A DNA stretch of 64,000 nucleotides from Slackia equolifaciens (GTDB taxonomy: Bacteria > Actinomycetota > Coriobacteriia > Coriobacteriales > Eggerthellaceae). The position numbers and the translations under genes are program-made. Positions 9,701 through 18,622 of the stretch are shown piece after piece; the first letter of the stretch is position 1, and each line of letters opens with the position of its first letter. The notes under the pieces were generated by a model. It saw nothing but the letters and a program-made list of their open reading frames with translations, did no database searches and had not been told where the DNA came from. The stretch lies in the NCBI RefSeq assembly GCF_003725995.1, contig NZ_QIBX01000002.1:161198-225197 (forward strand). Reading direction: 5' to 3'.

Positions 9701-10325
9701 TGAGCGCGTGCGCGCGGAACGCCTTCACGGCATCCATGTCGCACATCTCGGCCAAGTCGGCGTAATCCCACACGGCGATCTTCTGAACCTCGTGCGAGGT
9801 GCGGAAGCCATCGAAGAAGTTGATGAAGGGAACCCCGCCCTTAATGGCGGCGAGGTGGGCAACGGCGGAAAGGTCCATGATTTCCTGGACGTTGGTTTCG
9901 GCGAGCATCGCGAAACCGGTCTGACGGCATGCCATAACGTCAGAATGGTCGCCGAAGATGCTCAGCGCGTGCGTCGCAACCGTACGAGCGCTCACGTGGA
10001 ACACGGCCGGGAGCATTTCCGCCGCAATCTTATACATGTTGGGAATCATGAGCAGCAGGCCCTGGGATGCGGTGTAGGTGGTGGTGAGGGCACCAGCCGC
10101 GAGCGAGCCGTGCACCGTGCCAGCAGCGCCGCCTTCGGACTGCATCTCGCAAACTTTGACCGTAGTGCCAAAGATATTCTTTTTGCCGTTAGCTGCCCAC
10201 TGGTCCACGAAATCGGCCATCGGGCTCGACGGCGTAATCGGATAAATGCCAGCGACCTCGGTGAACGCATAAGAAACATACGCGGCGGCGTTGTTTCCGT
10301 CCATGGACTTGAGTTCCCTCGCCAT
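6771..10325 (-). CDS. nifJ: Pyruvate:ferredoxin (flavodoxin) oxidoreductase
   Basis: A single 1184-residue chain with all domains of the homodimeric enzyme that turns pyruvate and CoA into acetyl-CoA, CO2 and reduced ferredoxin. The N-terminal pyruvate-binding domain has GIYPITPSSPMAD; two 4Fe-4S motifs follow (CIQCNQCSYVCPH and CMGCEVCVGQCP) near residues 690-755; the C-terminal thiamine-diphosphate domain has GDGWAYDIGYGG and NTGGQ, with the usual Cys around CAGCAE ligating the proximal cluster. The start has an AGGAG site. It stands alone with its own terminator. It marks an obligately anaerobic metabolism. Confidence 0.97.
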   Translation of the reverse strand: MARELKSMDGNNAAAYVSYAFTEVAGIYPITPSSPMADFVDQWAANGKKNIFGTTVKVCEMQSEGGAAGTVHGSLAAGALTTTYTASQGLLLMIPNMYKIAAEMLPAVFHVSARTVATHALSIFGDHSDVMACRQTGFAMLAETNVQEIMDLSAVAHLAAIKGGVPFINFFDGFRTSHEVQKIAVWDYADLAEMCDMDAVKAFRAHALNPERPSMRGSHENGDIFFQHREACNTHYAALPAVVEEYMHQVNAKLGTNYELFNYYGAPDADRVIVAMGSFCDVVEEVVDYLNAQGEKVGLVKVRLYRPFVTDKFVAALPKTVKKIAVVDRTKEPGSVGEPLYMDVVNALVQEGVGGLKVCGGRYGLSSKDTPPSSVFAIYKELEKDEPAREFTVGIVDDVTHLSLPEDPASPNTAAAGTIECKFWGLGGDGTVGANKNSIKIIGDHTDKYVQAYFQYDSKKTGGVTVSHLRFGDSPIKSAYYINKADFVACHNPSYVTKGFRMVQDVKPGGVFMINCQWTPEELEHHLDAEAKRYIAQNDIQLYTINAIDLAIEIGMGKRTNTILQSAFFSLAGVIPQDDAIKYMKDAATKSYMKKGQEMVDRNHKAIDLGASAYTRIEVPAEWANASDEAAVDELKGRPELVKQVREVMEPVGNMNGDSLPVSAFVDYADGQFEQGAAAYEKRGVAVSVPVWDPAKCIQCNQCSYVCPHATIRPFALTEEEAAAAPESCVLVPAKGKAAAGLQYTLVISPLDCMGCEVCVGQCPTDSLFMAPAEGQLAQQAAFDYCVDNVAPKPQLEDATVKGSQFKQPLLEFSGACAGCAETAYARLVTQLFGDRMYVANATGCSSIWGGPAATSPYTVNKDGHGPAWSNSLFEDNAEHGLGMLLGYEAVRDTLVARTENLLAAEGASAEAKEAAQAWLDARGDAEASKATAAAYIAELEKIAAGECAEGAANAQAILDNKEYLTKKSVWIFGGDGWAYDIGYGGLDHVLASGEDVNVFVFDTEVYSNTGGQASKASNIGQVAQFAAAGKDIKKKSLAEIAMAYGYVYVAQVAMGAKPAQTVKAIAEAEAYPGPSLIIGYSPCEMHSIKGGMANCQDEMKRAVDCGYWNLYRFNPAAPAGKKFILDSKEPAGGYREFLMNEARYSRLTREFPERAENLFERSEEAAMERYQHLVDLKAMYDKE

Positions 10326-10764
10326 ACTTCACTCCTGTTCTTTTGCGGCATGCATAATGCGAGCGCGGAGAAACGCGCATTCGCATAGCCCCCATACTCA
10401 AGGCACAAGTGCCCCATCGGTCGAAACCTCAGACGATGGGCATATTATCAGCACGACGCGACGCTTTAGGCGGGCAAAGTGCTTCGCGCGTATTTCCGTG
10501 CGCTCATGTTCGGTGAGCGGGCGGCGAAAATGGCAACCGAAAGCACCGTCACTCGCGTCGCCTAGACAAACCGGGGGAATTGTCCGCTCGGAATGGAACC
10601 CTGCAGAGCATCGATCAGTGCGAAACCGCATTCTTCAAGAATGGACCCTATGGAAATGAGCTCGCAGATGCGCTTGCGTTGAGCAAACGCCCATCGAGTT
10701 TCGCATGTTTTACGCAAACTCATCCGATTATGCGCCCCTCGCACAAAGTCGGCCCCTTCGGACG
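10326..10764. other. Intergenic region upstream of nifJ and the small membrane protein
   Basis: About 440 nt with no supported gene. A GATAATAT sequence on the minus strand near 10450 could be a nifJ -10 box but lacks a -35. A small CATTCTTCAAGAATG hairpin lies near 10628-10642. Confidence 0.4.
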
Positions 10765-10770
10765 TATAAT
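10765..10770 (+). promoter_or_regulatory. -10 box 7 nt before a start codon (leaderless mRNA)
   Basis: A consensus TATAAT lies exactly 7 nt before the ATG at 10778, with no Shine-Dalgarno sequence between. Transcription would start at or next to the A of the ATG. No good -35 is visible. Confidence 0.6.
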
Positions 10771-10777
10771 CCCGCCC

Positions 10778-11206
10778 ATGAAAATCTCGACTGAAAAACT
10801 TCTCCTCGTTGCTGGCATCGTGTGGATCGTGGCAGGTGGCAACATCGCCAATATTGGCATAGGCGTGATCACGCACGACCATCTTGTATGGTGGGTTCTT
10901 GCGCTCACGCTGGCGGTCTTTGTCCTGTTCCACGTGTTCGTGTTCCAGAAGCTTGTGCGCAAGCATGCCGAACGAATTCGCGGGTTCGAGGAAGACCGCA
11001 AGCATATATGGCACTTCTTCGACCGCAAGGGCTACATCATCATGGCCATCATGATGGGCGGCGGCATCGCGCTGCGCATGAGCGGCGTGCTGCCTGAGTG
11101 GTTCATCGCCTTCTTTTACACGGGGCTGGGCTTTGCCCTCACCGTCGCGGGTATCTCGTTCATCATCTCTTACGTGAGAGGCGCTCGTGACACGCAAGCA
11201 CAGTAA
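10778..11206 (+). CDS. Small membrane protein with four predicted helices, unknown function
   Basis: Encodes 142 residues beginning MKISTEKLLLVAGIVWIVAG. Hydrophobic segments at about residues 8-28, 36-57, 87-105 and 112-133, with a charged Arg/His/Glu-rich cytosolic loop between helices 2 and 3. I do not recognise the family. The ATG was chosen because a TATAAT box lies directly before it and there is no ribosome-binding site for the longer upstream frame. The stop overlaps a possible GTG start of the following frame. Confidence 0.7.
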   Translation: MKISTEKLLLVAGIVWIVAGGNIANIGIGVITHDHLVWWVLALTLAVFVLFHVFVFQKLVRKHAERIRGFEEDRKHIWHFFDRKGYIIMAIMMGGGIALRMSGVLPEWFIAFFYTGLGFALTVAGISFIISYVRGARDTQAQ

Positions 11207-11387
11207 ACCCGCTCCCGCTGCGCCTACGTCTTGGCGGACACGCCGCTTCGACCCCACCAAAACCCGCGTATCATGCCGTACGAGCGCCGAGCGTCTGGCG
11301 AAAAAAGACGCTCCGCTGCCTTGCCGCATTCGCACATCGGGGCGCCGGGGCGTGTGGCATACTGCCGCACGCAGAGAGAACCGACCT

Positions 11388-11864
11388 TTGACCCGAGCCT
11401 TCAGCAAATCGACCCGGGCTCTGCTCGCCGCCTCGCCGCGCCCCATCGCCGCTATCCCCCAGGCGGTGCGCAATAGCATGCGTGGCAACAAAGGCAAGGA
11501 CACCAAACCCGAGCTGATCGTGCGGCGAAAGCTCCGAGAGGCGGGGCTCGACGGCTACCGTCTGCAGTGGAAGGCCCCGGGGAGGCCCGACGTGGCCTGG
11601 CCGGGCAAGCGCGTGTGCATCATGATCAACGGATGCTTCTGGCATCGCTGTCCTCACTGCAACCCTTCGATGCCAAAATCCAACCAGGAATACTGGGTTC
11701 CCAAATTCAAGCGCAACGTAGAGCGCGACGCGCGCAATTTGGAAGCTTTGCGTGCAGAGGGTTGGCGCGTCCACGTCATCTGGGAGTGCGAACTCAAAAA
11801 AGACGCCGCAGACCGCATGTTCGCGGAACTTATTCCCCAGCTCAAAGAGGAACTGGGGAAATAA
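11388..11864 (+). CDS. vsr: Very short patch repair endonuclease (Vsr family)
   Basis: Vsr nicks next to T:G mismatches made when 5-methylcytosine deaminates. Conserved features: VRNSMRGNKGKDTKPE at the N-terminus, PGRPDVAW (catalytic Asp), INGCFWHRCPHC (His and zinc-binding Cys), FKRNVERDARN and GWRVHVIWECEL. The start is uncertain: TTG at 11388 gives 158 residues, near the family length; GTG at 11187 gives 225 residues with an Arg/Pro-rich, poorly coding N-terminus but has a GAGAGG site. No cytosine methyltransferase is in the window, though vsr genes usually sit next to one. Confidence 0.85.
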   Translation: MTRAFSKSTRALLAASPRPIAAIPQAVRNSMRGNKGKDTKPELIVRRKLREAGLDGYRLQWKAPGRPDVAWPGKRVCIMINGCFWHRCPHCNPSMPKSNQEYWVPKFKRNVERDARNLEALRAEGWRVHVIWECELKKDAADRMFAELIPQLKEELGK

Positions 11865-11939
11865 ACCAGAACCCACGGCCACCCCGAGATATGCGATTCG
11901 TGCCGCATGTGCGGGAACTGGGGAAATAAACCAGAACCC
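11849..11939. repeat. Direct repeat duplicating the vsr 3' end
   Basis: The 26-nt sequence at 11849-11874, which contains the last codons and stop of vsr, recurs identically at 11914-11939 with a 65-nt period. The second copy lies in the vsr/addA convergent spacer. Confidence 0.8.
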
Positions 11940-11997
11940 GCGGCGGCCTCCCCTTCCGCTCTTGCACTCTTTTGGCGCAGAAGGCCGCGCGAAAAGG

Positions 11998-14900
11998 CTA
12001 TGCCTCCACGCTCTCGCCGTACGCCTGCACGACGCGCGCCTCGAGCGAAGAGAGGTCGCCCGCCGTGAAGCGATAGTTCACGCATTGAGGTTGACCGGGA
12101 TATTCGCGATCCTCCTGCTCGACGCGAACGAACGTCGCATCCACCGTCTCAAACCCTTGCAGAAGCGCCGCATACGCATAGCAGCTCGCTTGAAGCTCAT
12201 GCTTCGCCCGCAGCGCGTCTGCGCTCTCGTCCGGAGAGCCGCCGGTCTTGTAATCCACGATATACGCGACCCCCTCGCCCCACGCGTCGCACGCAAGGAG
12301 GTCGATCGAGCCTTCGAGATAGAACGGCTTGGGGCACAGATCGGCGCCCATCTCTACGAAAAACGGCACTTCAGCGCGCACGATAGGATGAGAGGCAACA
12401 TCGGAGGCCGCCTCACTGGATGCCCAGCGATGCAGCGAGACGCCCAAACGATTTTTCGCATTGCCGCCCAATCCTAGACGCGCGGAGATGCAATCGATAG
12501 CGTTTTCGTCGGGGACGACAAGCGCTCCGCCCTGCCTGCCTTCGACCATCCGTTGCGCGAGAAGATGAAATGCCGTTCCCACGTCGGTCGCCTTATCCGC
12601 ATCGGCAGCGAGGCTCGCACACAGCGCGTCCCAAAACGCGTCGTCCTCATCGCGTGCAAAGCCGCTCTCGGCGCAGGCTTCGCCCTTGCCGGCCACGTGC
12701 TCTTCGCCTTGAGCAATGGCGGAATAGCTTGTCACATCAACCCGGCTCGACCGCCATGGCGCCTCCGCGAGCGAACCGCGGCAGCAAGCATCGAGGTCGG
12801 GAATGGCGAACGAAGTCGCAAGCGACTCCTCTGAACAATCGGAGGTAGCCGCACCGCCCTCGACGCACCCGTCAACCTGGGCGTTCGGCATCAATTCGTA
12901 AAGGGCGCCTTCGCCTAGATACTCAACGATGTCTGCCTCGGTCGCATCGATCCTGCTCACCAGCGCCGGAGCAGAGCCTCCGAATTCGATCAGGGTATCC
13001 CCCGCCGCGAAATCCTCCACGCCGCACAACGCGCTTCGCACATCATCGTACACGCCGAAATCGGTGCCGGATGTAAAGCCCGATGCCCTAGACGTCGTTG
13101 TCATAGCGAAGACGAGCGCCTCCTTGGCACGCGTAAGCGCTACATAGAGAAGCCGCCTGCGCTCCTCGGCCTCCTGTTGCTCCGCATACGCATTCATGGC
13201 GCAAGCGCGCGTGAGGGGATCGGGTGCATCCTCGACATCCGAGGGCGAGGCTCCATCGATGTAGGTGGGAAGCGCCTCGTATCCCTCGGGAGCCTTCTTG
13301 GGCTTCCACAATCCCTCGCGACCCGCAACGCTCTTATCGGGAAGAAGCGACACGTATGCGTTGCCCTCGATCACCTCGCAGGCAAGGCCGCTCCCGCCGC
13401 GCATTTTTCCGCGCTCCATCTCGGCAACCGCCACGATGGGGAACTCGAGGCCTTTGCTCGCATGTACGGTCATGATTCTCACGAAATCACCGCCCTTTGC
13501 CGAGAGGGCGCCGGGGGCCTCCTTGGACAGCGCAAGCCTATCCTCGAACGCTTGCGCCGTCTTTGACGGACCGTATGCGTTGTCGTTTTCGATTGCGCCT
13601 ACAATGCGAATCGCCTTCATCACGTTGCCGGCAATGGAGAGGCCCTCCGCGCCTTGCGCATCGAGACGCGCGAGCCAGCCGGAGTCACGCACGGCATCCT
13701 CCATGATGCGCGCCATGGGTACGCGACCAGCGCGCGCCGCGAGAGAGCGCACCACGTGCACCGCATGCGCGAGGTGAGGGCTTACCTGGGCGCCAGACGC
13801 AATCGACCGCTCTAGCTCGACGAAGCCCTCGTAGAGGTCGCGCCTGCGCGGCGCATGAGATCGCTCGTCGATCTTCGTGGAAAGCTCTATGAAATCGTCC
13901 GCCGAAAGAGCGAACATATCGCTTGCCAAAAGCTCGAAGAGTGACGACGTGGCGCGCGGGTTGGCGATGACCTGCGCCAATCGCAGCATGATTTTCGTTT
14001 CCGGCGCCGAGGCGAATACCGAGCCCCCCGCGATTACGCAAGCAAACCCTTCTGCACGAAGCGCCTCGGCGTAATCGCCCGCGTTCACCATGCGCCCGAG
14101 CAGAACCGCCATGTCGCTAGGCCTGTGCCCGATTTCGCGCAATTCGGCAAAGCGGCGGGCAATGCGGGCAGCCTCGATGCGACGCGCCGCCGCGCTGTTC
14201 ACGCCGCCGCGAGACGGATGCGTGGTCAAGAGGACGTCGATGCGCCTGTCCCCTTTGAACGGAACCTTGACCGGCTCTTTTCTCGACGCAGCAAGCGACA
14301 TGAACTCGTCGCCGAACACCTGAGGCTGACCGAAGATGCAGTCCACGAACTTCAGCACATCGGCGTGACTGCGAAAATTATCAGGAAGGGTAATCATGCC
14401 CGAAGGATTGGATGCCTTGACCGCATCGAGGCGCCGCCTGTACACCGAGATATCGGCTCCGCGGAACCGGTAAATGCTCTGCTGCGCATCGCCCACCGTG
14501 CACAGGCGACATGCGCCTGGGCCGGAAAGCCTCGTGATCATGTCCACCTGGAGCTGATCGGTGTCCTGGAACTCATCGACCATCACGAGCTTGAACTTAT
14601 CCGCAAACTCACGCGCAATGTCCTCGCGCTCCAGCGCACGAGCCGTTTCGATGAGAAGATCGTCGTTATCCATCATGCCGATGGCGCGTTTGCGGCGGCA
14701 ATACCCCTCGTATGCTCGCCCGGCAAGCGCCATCAGCTCATCCAAAAGCGGCATCGCAATGAGATGGCGCGCTTCCGCCACAAGCGCCACGCACACGCCC
14801 TGTGCCTCCTTGGCGCGCTCCTTGAACTCCTTTGCCCCGAATGCTGCAGAAGGATGCGGGCACTTTTCGAACAGGTCGATAAGGGTTGACGCCTCTATAT

Positions 14901-15660
14901 CGCCTTTTGCGAAGGCGGCTTCGGCATCCTCGAGGAACGCCTCGGCATTCTGAAGCCAGGCATCACGTGTTTTGCCGGACTTTTGCGCCAGCGTTAGGTC
15001 ATGCAGCTCTTGAATCGTGTCCACCAAACCGCGCAGGAGCGTGCCGGCAGAGCGCGTCGGAGGCTGGGCGGCATAGCACGAGAACCCTTGCGGACTCGCC
15101 ACGGCACACCGAACGAGCATGCGGACCATGCTCTCCACCGAAGAGGCGTCGAGCCCATCGTTCGCCCTCGCTTTGAATTCTTTGAACAGCGCATCCGTCC
15201 CGCACGGCTCGACAAATTCGTTCGTGCCCGACAGGGCCTCCTCCACCGCCTCGTCCATAAGGCGCTCCGCCTGGGCTTCGTCGATCACGCCAAAAGACGG
15301 ATCAAGTCCAAGCTGCACCGCATGGGAATGAAGGATGCGCGAGCACATCCCATGAATGGTAGAAATCCACGCCGCATCGACCTTGAGCGCCTCAGGCGCC
15401 ATTCCCTCGGCACGCAAGACGCTCTTTACGCGCGCCTTAATTTCGCCCGCCGCCTTCTCGGTGAAGGTGATGGCAAGCACCTCATCGATGCTGTTCAGGT
15501 ATCTTCCGCCGTCTTTGGCGGAGCCCTCCATGAGCGCCCAGGCGATGCGCTGAGTGAGCGTAAACGTCTTGCCGCTGCCCGCGCCCGCAGACACGGCGAC
15601 GGGTGCGTCGAGCGTAGTCACGCATGCGAGCTGTCCCGGTTTGAACGTACTGAAATCCAT
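11998..15660 (-). CDS. addA: ATP-dependent helicase-nuclease subunit AddA
   Basis: A 1220-residue UvrD-type helicase with C-terminal nuclease. Walker A is SAGAGSGKTFTLTQ near residue 25; VDEFQDTDQLQ is the DExx motif; LYVALTRAKEAL is motif VI. The C-terminal nuclease shows GSIDLLACD and YIVDYKTG, the PD-(D/E)XK core. With AddB it resects double-strand breaks for RecA. The start at 15660 (MDFSTFKPGQ) has a GAGG site and leaves 5 nt after the addB stop; the longer frame overlaps addB and is not conserved. Confidence 0.95.
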   Translation of the reverse strand: MDFSTFKPGQLACVTTLDAPVAVSAGAGSGKTFTLTQRIAWALMEGSAKDGGRYLNSIDEVLAITFTEKAAGEIKARVKSVLRAEGMAPEALKVDAAWISTIHGMCSRILHSHAVQLGLDPSFGVIDEAQAERLMDEAVEEALSGTNEFVEPCGTDALFKEFKARANDGLDASSVESMVRMLVRCAVASPQGFSCYAAQPPTRSAGTLLRGLVDTIQELHDLTLAQKSGKTRDAWLQNAEAFLEDAEAAFAKGDIEASTLIDLFEKCPHPSAAFGAKEFKERAKEAQGVCVALVAEARHLIAMPLLDELMALAGRAYEGYCRRKRAIGMMDNDDLLIETARALEREDIAREFADKFKLVMVDEFQDTDQLQVDMITRLSGPGACRLCTVGDAQQSIYRFRGADISVYRRRLDAVKASNPSGMITLPDNFRSHADVLKFVDCIFGQPQVFGDEFMSLAASRKEPVKVPFKGDRRIDVLLTTHPSRGGVNSAAARRIEAARIARRFAELREIGHRPSDMAVLLGRMVNAGDYAEALRAEGFACVIAGGSVFASAPETKIMLRLAQVIANPRATSSLFELLASDMFALSADDFIELSTKIDERSHAPRRRDLYEGFVELERSIASGAQVSPHLAHAVHVVRSLAARAGRVPMARIMEDAVRDSGWLARLDAQGAEGLSIAGNVMKAIRIVGAIENDNAYGPSKTAQAFEDRLALSKEAPGALSAKGGDFVRIMTVHASKGLEFPIVAVAEMERGKMRGGSGLACEVIEGNAYVSLLPDKSVAGREGLWKPKKAPEGYEALPTYIDGASPSDVEDAPDPLTRACAMNAYAEQQEAEERRRLLYVALTRAKEALVFAMTTTSRASGFTSGTDFGVYDDVRSALCGVEDFAAGDTLIEFGGSAPALVSRIDATEADIVEYLGEGALYELMPNAQVDGCVEGGAATSDCSEESLATSFAIPDLDACCRGSLAEAPWRSSRVDVTSYSAIAQGEEHVAGKGEACAESGFARDEDDAFWDALCASLAADADKATDVGTAFHLLAQRMVEGRQGGALVVPDENAIDCISARLGLGGNAKNRLGVSLHRWASSEAASDVASHPIVRAEVPFFVEMGADLCPKPFYLEGSIDLLACDAWGEGVAYIVDYKTGGSPDESADALRAKHELQASCYAYAALLQGFETVDATFVRVEQEDREYPGQPQCVNYRFTAGDLSSLEARVVQAYGESVEA

Positions 15661-15665
15661 AGCGT

Positions 15666-18314
15666 CTATCCTCGTCGTTGCGGGCAGGAAATTTCTGGAC
15701 AATGCTTGCACGACTCTTTGCGCGCAGGACGCGGGGCCACCTCGCCCGAAAGGAGCTCGTCAAGCGCATGCGCCACACGAAGCTCAGTGGCATCAAGCAG
15801 ATCCGATAAAGGTCCCTGGGCGAACGTACAGGCTTTGGCTTTTATGCCGGGAAGGTGACGCGGCTCGAGCCGCACGTCAATCGCGCCCGAAATCTGCGCC
15901 GCACGCCCGTAGCTCACATAGATCGCGCCTACCACGTCAAGCCCGAGCAGACGCTGCACCGCCTGCGCATAAATGAGCGCCTGAACTTTGCCGCCGCGTT
16001 CCTTTCCCTCCGAATCGTAGAGATCATAATCGTTCGAAAGGCTGCCTTTGTAGTCAATGATCACTGCGTGACCGGCATCGTCCATGTCAATGCGGTCTAT
16101 GGAACCGATGAGCTTATAGCCAGCGTAATCCACCGCTCCAGACACCGGAATCTCGTACTCGAAGTGCGTCGGATGAAAGCCCGGCAAAAGACGCGACTCA
16201 AGATCAAGGTAGCCCTCGAGGCGCGCCATGAGCTCCTGCACCTGGCGTCGCTCCAGCTCCTGGACCGGCACCAGTCGGTTATCCGAGGGATTGCGGGCTT
16301 CCTGCTCAGCGGCAAGATCGGCGGTAACCTCATGCATGATGGCACGCGCCGCCGGAAGAAGCTCGCCGGTGACCTTGGGCGCCACCTCCTCCCGGAAGCG
16401 CTCGTAGAACCTTTTGAGCGCATGATGAGCGAAATCACCCATCTCCAAGGCGCCGAATCCTTCGTCAAGGTCGTCAAGCCGCAACCTGCGCTGAGAGAAC
16501 CACTTCTGCGGACATTCCAAATAGCTCTCGATCTGAGACGCAGAGAAACACGGCACCTTGAGAACCCCGCCGTCGGGAAGGAATCGAGGAAGCACAAGAT
16601 GCGGCAGCTTGCCCTCGCTGACATGGGCAAGAGAGGGCTCCTCGTCAACCAACGACGCGGGTTGCTCGCCATGCGAAACCGCACTGTTTTCGTAGAGGCT
16701 TTCTTCGCCGCGCTCTATGATGCTGCTCAAAAAACATGACGGTAGAGCGTATTGATTGTCTATCTCATCGGCATCGGTCGGATCGTTTCGATAAAGATCG
16801 ACGAATTCCTCCACAACGGCAGCCGGATACGTTTCGGCGGCATCTTCGTTTTTCAGGCACCGCTCGATGACAAGCTCCCGAGCAGGCAGCGCCACCGCAG
16901 CAGCGAAAACGCGCCGTGCGTCGGCGAGAGTGGAATGCCCGACATCGATGCCCACCGCCTTGAGCAGCGCCGCGGCCGCGTCGGATCGTTCGTTGAGCGG
17001 ATACGCCGCACTGGTCATATCGCACAGAATCACGCCACCGAATGAACCCGACTCAAGCAACGCGGCTCGACGCGAATCCATAACGCGCACGAGCGGATCG
17101 CTCTCGCCCGCAATGCGCGAAGACGGCACCTGCGCCCCCTCGAGCGCCGCAAAACAATCGTCCATGCTTGCATCGAGGCGACGGGCATCTTCGGCCACGG
17201 AGCGAAACATAGACAACGCCGCAAGCTGCTCCGCACGGTACGCCCCACTGACGCCCCCGGCGGCACGCACGCGATCCTCGACCACCCCGCTCAGCACGCT
17301 TGCATCGGGCGACGAGATAAGCTCTTCGAAGTATTCGAAGCTGCTGCTCATTGCGCGCATCTTGTCGATGCATGCCTCCTTGGACGTGAGGCGGTCGGCT
17401 CGCGCCCATGCATCGAACGCATACGCCGCATCGCTCGAGACGCCCGAAAACGGATTGAGCAGGAAATCGGTGCAACATGCGACAACCGAATCGGACGTCG
17501 AGATATCGCGCACACGTAAAAGCGCCCTGCCAAAATCGGTCGCAGAAAACGGGACACCGCCCTCAAAGGCAACCGAGACAGATGCCTCGGCCAACGAAGG
17601 GGCGATTGATTCGTACAAAACACGAGGGTTGCGCGCGGCGACCACGACACCGCCCTCGGAACAGCCGCTCTCGAGCATCTCCTTCAGCAGGTCGCACAAC
17701 AACAGCGAACGGGCATAGCCGCCTGCGGGGAAGGCGAATCGGACACGCACGCCGGCAGGTGCGGGGAAGATCTGCGCGGAGCCCTCCCCCTCAAGCTCGA
17801 TGCCGGGCTGAGAGTCGCAAAACGCAGTCAACGAGTTCGAGGCCTCCATGCCCAAGACGCTCACGCGCATCGGGCGCGAAACCAGCTCACGACGCGCAAG
17901 AACGCCCCACGCACGTCCGGGGTCTACCAAATTTGCCCCCGCAAGGATGGCTTCGTAGGCACGCAGGGCATCAAGCAACGGCCCAAACGACTCCTCGAGA
18001 ACGCATTCGCCCTGAAGGGCGGCATCGAGCTCGCGGCTGCCAAGCCCCCCATTGGCCAAACGCATGAGCATGGATGCCATTCCCGACGATGAAGAAAGAT
18101 CCGGCGTGTTGTCCAACGCCTTGAAGAACCCGAGCAGACGCTGAGACCTTGTAGCAATCGCTCGCCCATCGCCCCATACATCCCAAAGTTGCTCGAGCCA
18201 CGAGGCGGGAGTGGTGACCGTTGCCCCGAACGAAAGCGCATCGTGCCGCCGCGCCGCTTTTTTTCGGAACGCCTCAACCGCCGACTGCCCCGGCATCAAT
18301 ATCACGTGATCCAC
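15666..18314 (-). CDS. addB: AddB-like exonuclease subunit
   Basis: Encodes 882 residues from a GTG preceded by AGGAGG. The C-terminal nuclease has YLECPQKWF, ALEMGDFAHHALKRF, GSIDRIDMD and VIIDYKGS. A first Cys in YLECPQ and a late cluster CKHCPEISCPQ are the four ligands of the AddB iron-sulfur cluster. It is shorter than Bacillus AddB (about 1166) and no Walker A is visible at the N-terminus, closer to RexB-like forms. Operon with addA. A TACAAT box lies on the minus strand at 18341-18346. Confidence 0.9.
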   Translation of the reverse strand: MDHVILMPGQSAVEAFRKKAARRHDALSFGATVTTPASWLEQLWDVWGDGRAIATRSQRLLGFFKALDNTPDLSSSSGMASMLMRLANGGLGSRELDAALQGECVLEESFGPLLDALRAYEAILAGANLVDPGRAWGVLARRELVSRPMRVSVLGMEASNSLTAFCDSQPGIELEGEGSAQIFPAPAGVRVRFAFPAGGYARSLLLCDLLKEMLESGCSEGGVVVAARNPRVLYESIAPSLAEASVSVAFEGGVPFSATDFGRALLRVRDISTSDSVVACCTDFLLNPFSGVSSDAAYAFDAWARADRLTSKEACIDKMRAMSSSFEYFEELISSPDASVLSGVVEDRVRAAGGVSGAYRAEQLAALSMFRSVAEDARRLDASMDDCFAALEGAQVPSSRIAGESDPLVRVMDSRRAALLESGSFGGVILCDMTSAAYPLNERSDAAAALLKAVGIDVGHSTLADARRVFAAAVALPARELVIERCLKNEDAAETYPAAVVEEFVDLYRNDPTDADEIDNQYALPSCFLSSIIERGEESLYENSAVSHGEQPASLVDEEPSLAHVSEGKLPHLVLPRFLPDGGVLKVPCFSASQIESYLECPQKWFSQRRLRLDDLDEGFGALEMGDFAHHALKRFYERFREEVAPKVTGELLPAARAIMHEVTADLAAEQEARNPSDNRLVPVQELERRQVQELMARLEGYLDLESRLLPGFHPTHFEYEIPVSGAVDYAGYKLIGSIDRIDMDDAGHAVIIDYKGSLSNDYDLYDSEGKERGGKVQALIYAQAVQRLLGLDVVGAIYVSYGRAAQISGAIDVRLEPRHLPGIKAKACTFAQGPLSDLLDATELRVAHALDELLSGEVAPRPARKESCKHCPEISCPQRRG

Positions 18315-18533
18315 GCTGCCTCCTAGAAAATCTTTGAGACATTGTATCGCAGATTTCCGTCAAGTTGCTCAAAAACAAACATTTGTTCTCAAATAATGAA
18401 TATCATCGAACATGCGAAGGGCCCCATCCTTATCGTTCAATTCGCCCCATCCACCATTTCGCAACCTCGCCTCATCTTGCGCCCCATCGCCTCGCGGCCC
18501 CGCCGCCATCTCGCGGCGTCCCACAACGCAAAA

Positions 18534-18553
18534 GGGCCGCCTCTCGGCGACCC
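18534..18553 (-). terminator. Intrinsic terminator after the XRE-aminotransferase gene
   Basis: GGGCCGCC/GGCGACCC stem with one mismatch, loop TCTC, followed on the minus strand by TTTTGCG. The rest of 18315-18622 contains nothing else recognised. Confidence 0.6.
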
Positions 18554-18622
18554 AGGATGACAGTATCGACAATGCCCGCACGCAGCGCGTCCAAAACCTC
18601 AAAGAGCATGCCTGCTCGCAGG

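Noticed and set aside
7686..10388. A 900-codon open frame on the plus strand opposite nifJ
   Set aside because: It is the mirror of a high-GC gene with strong codon bias; no ribosome-binding site or recognisable domain, while nifJ is certain.
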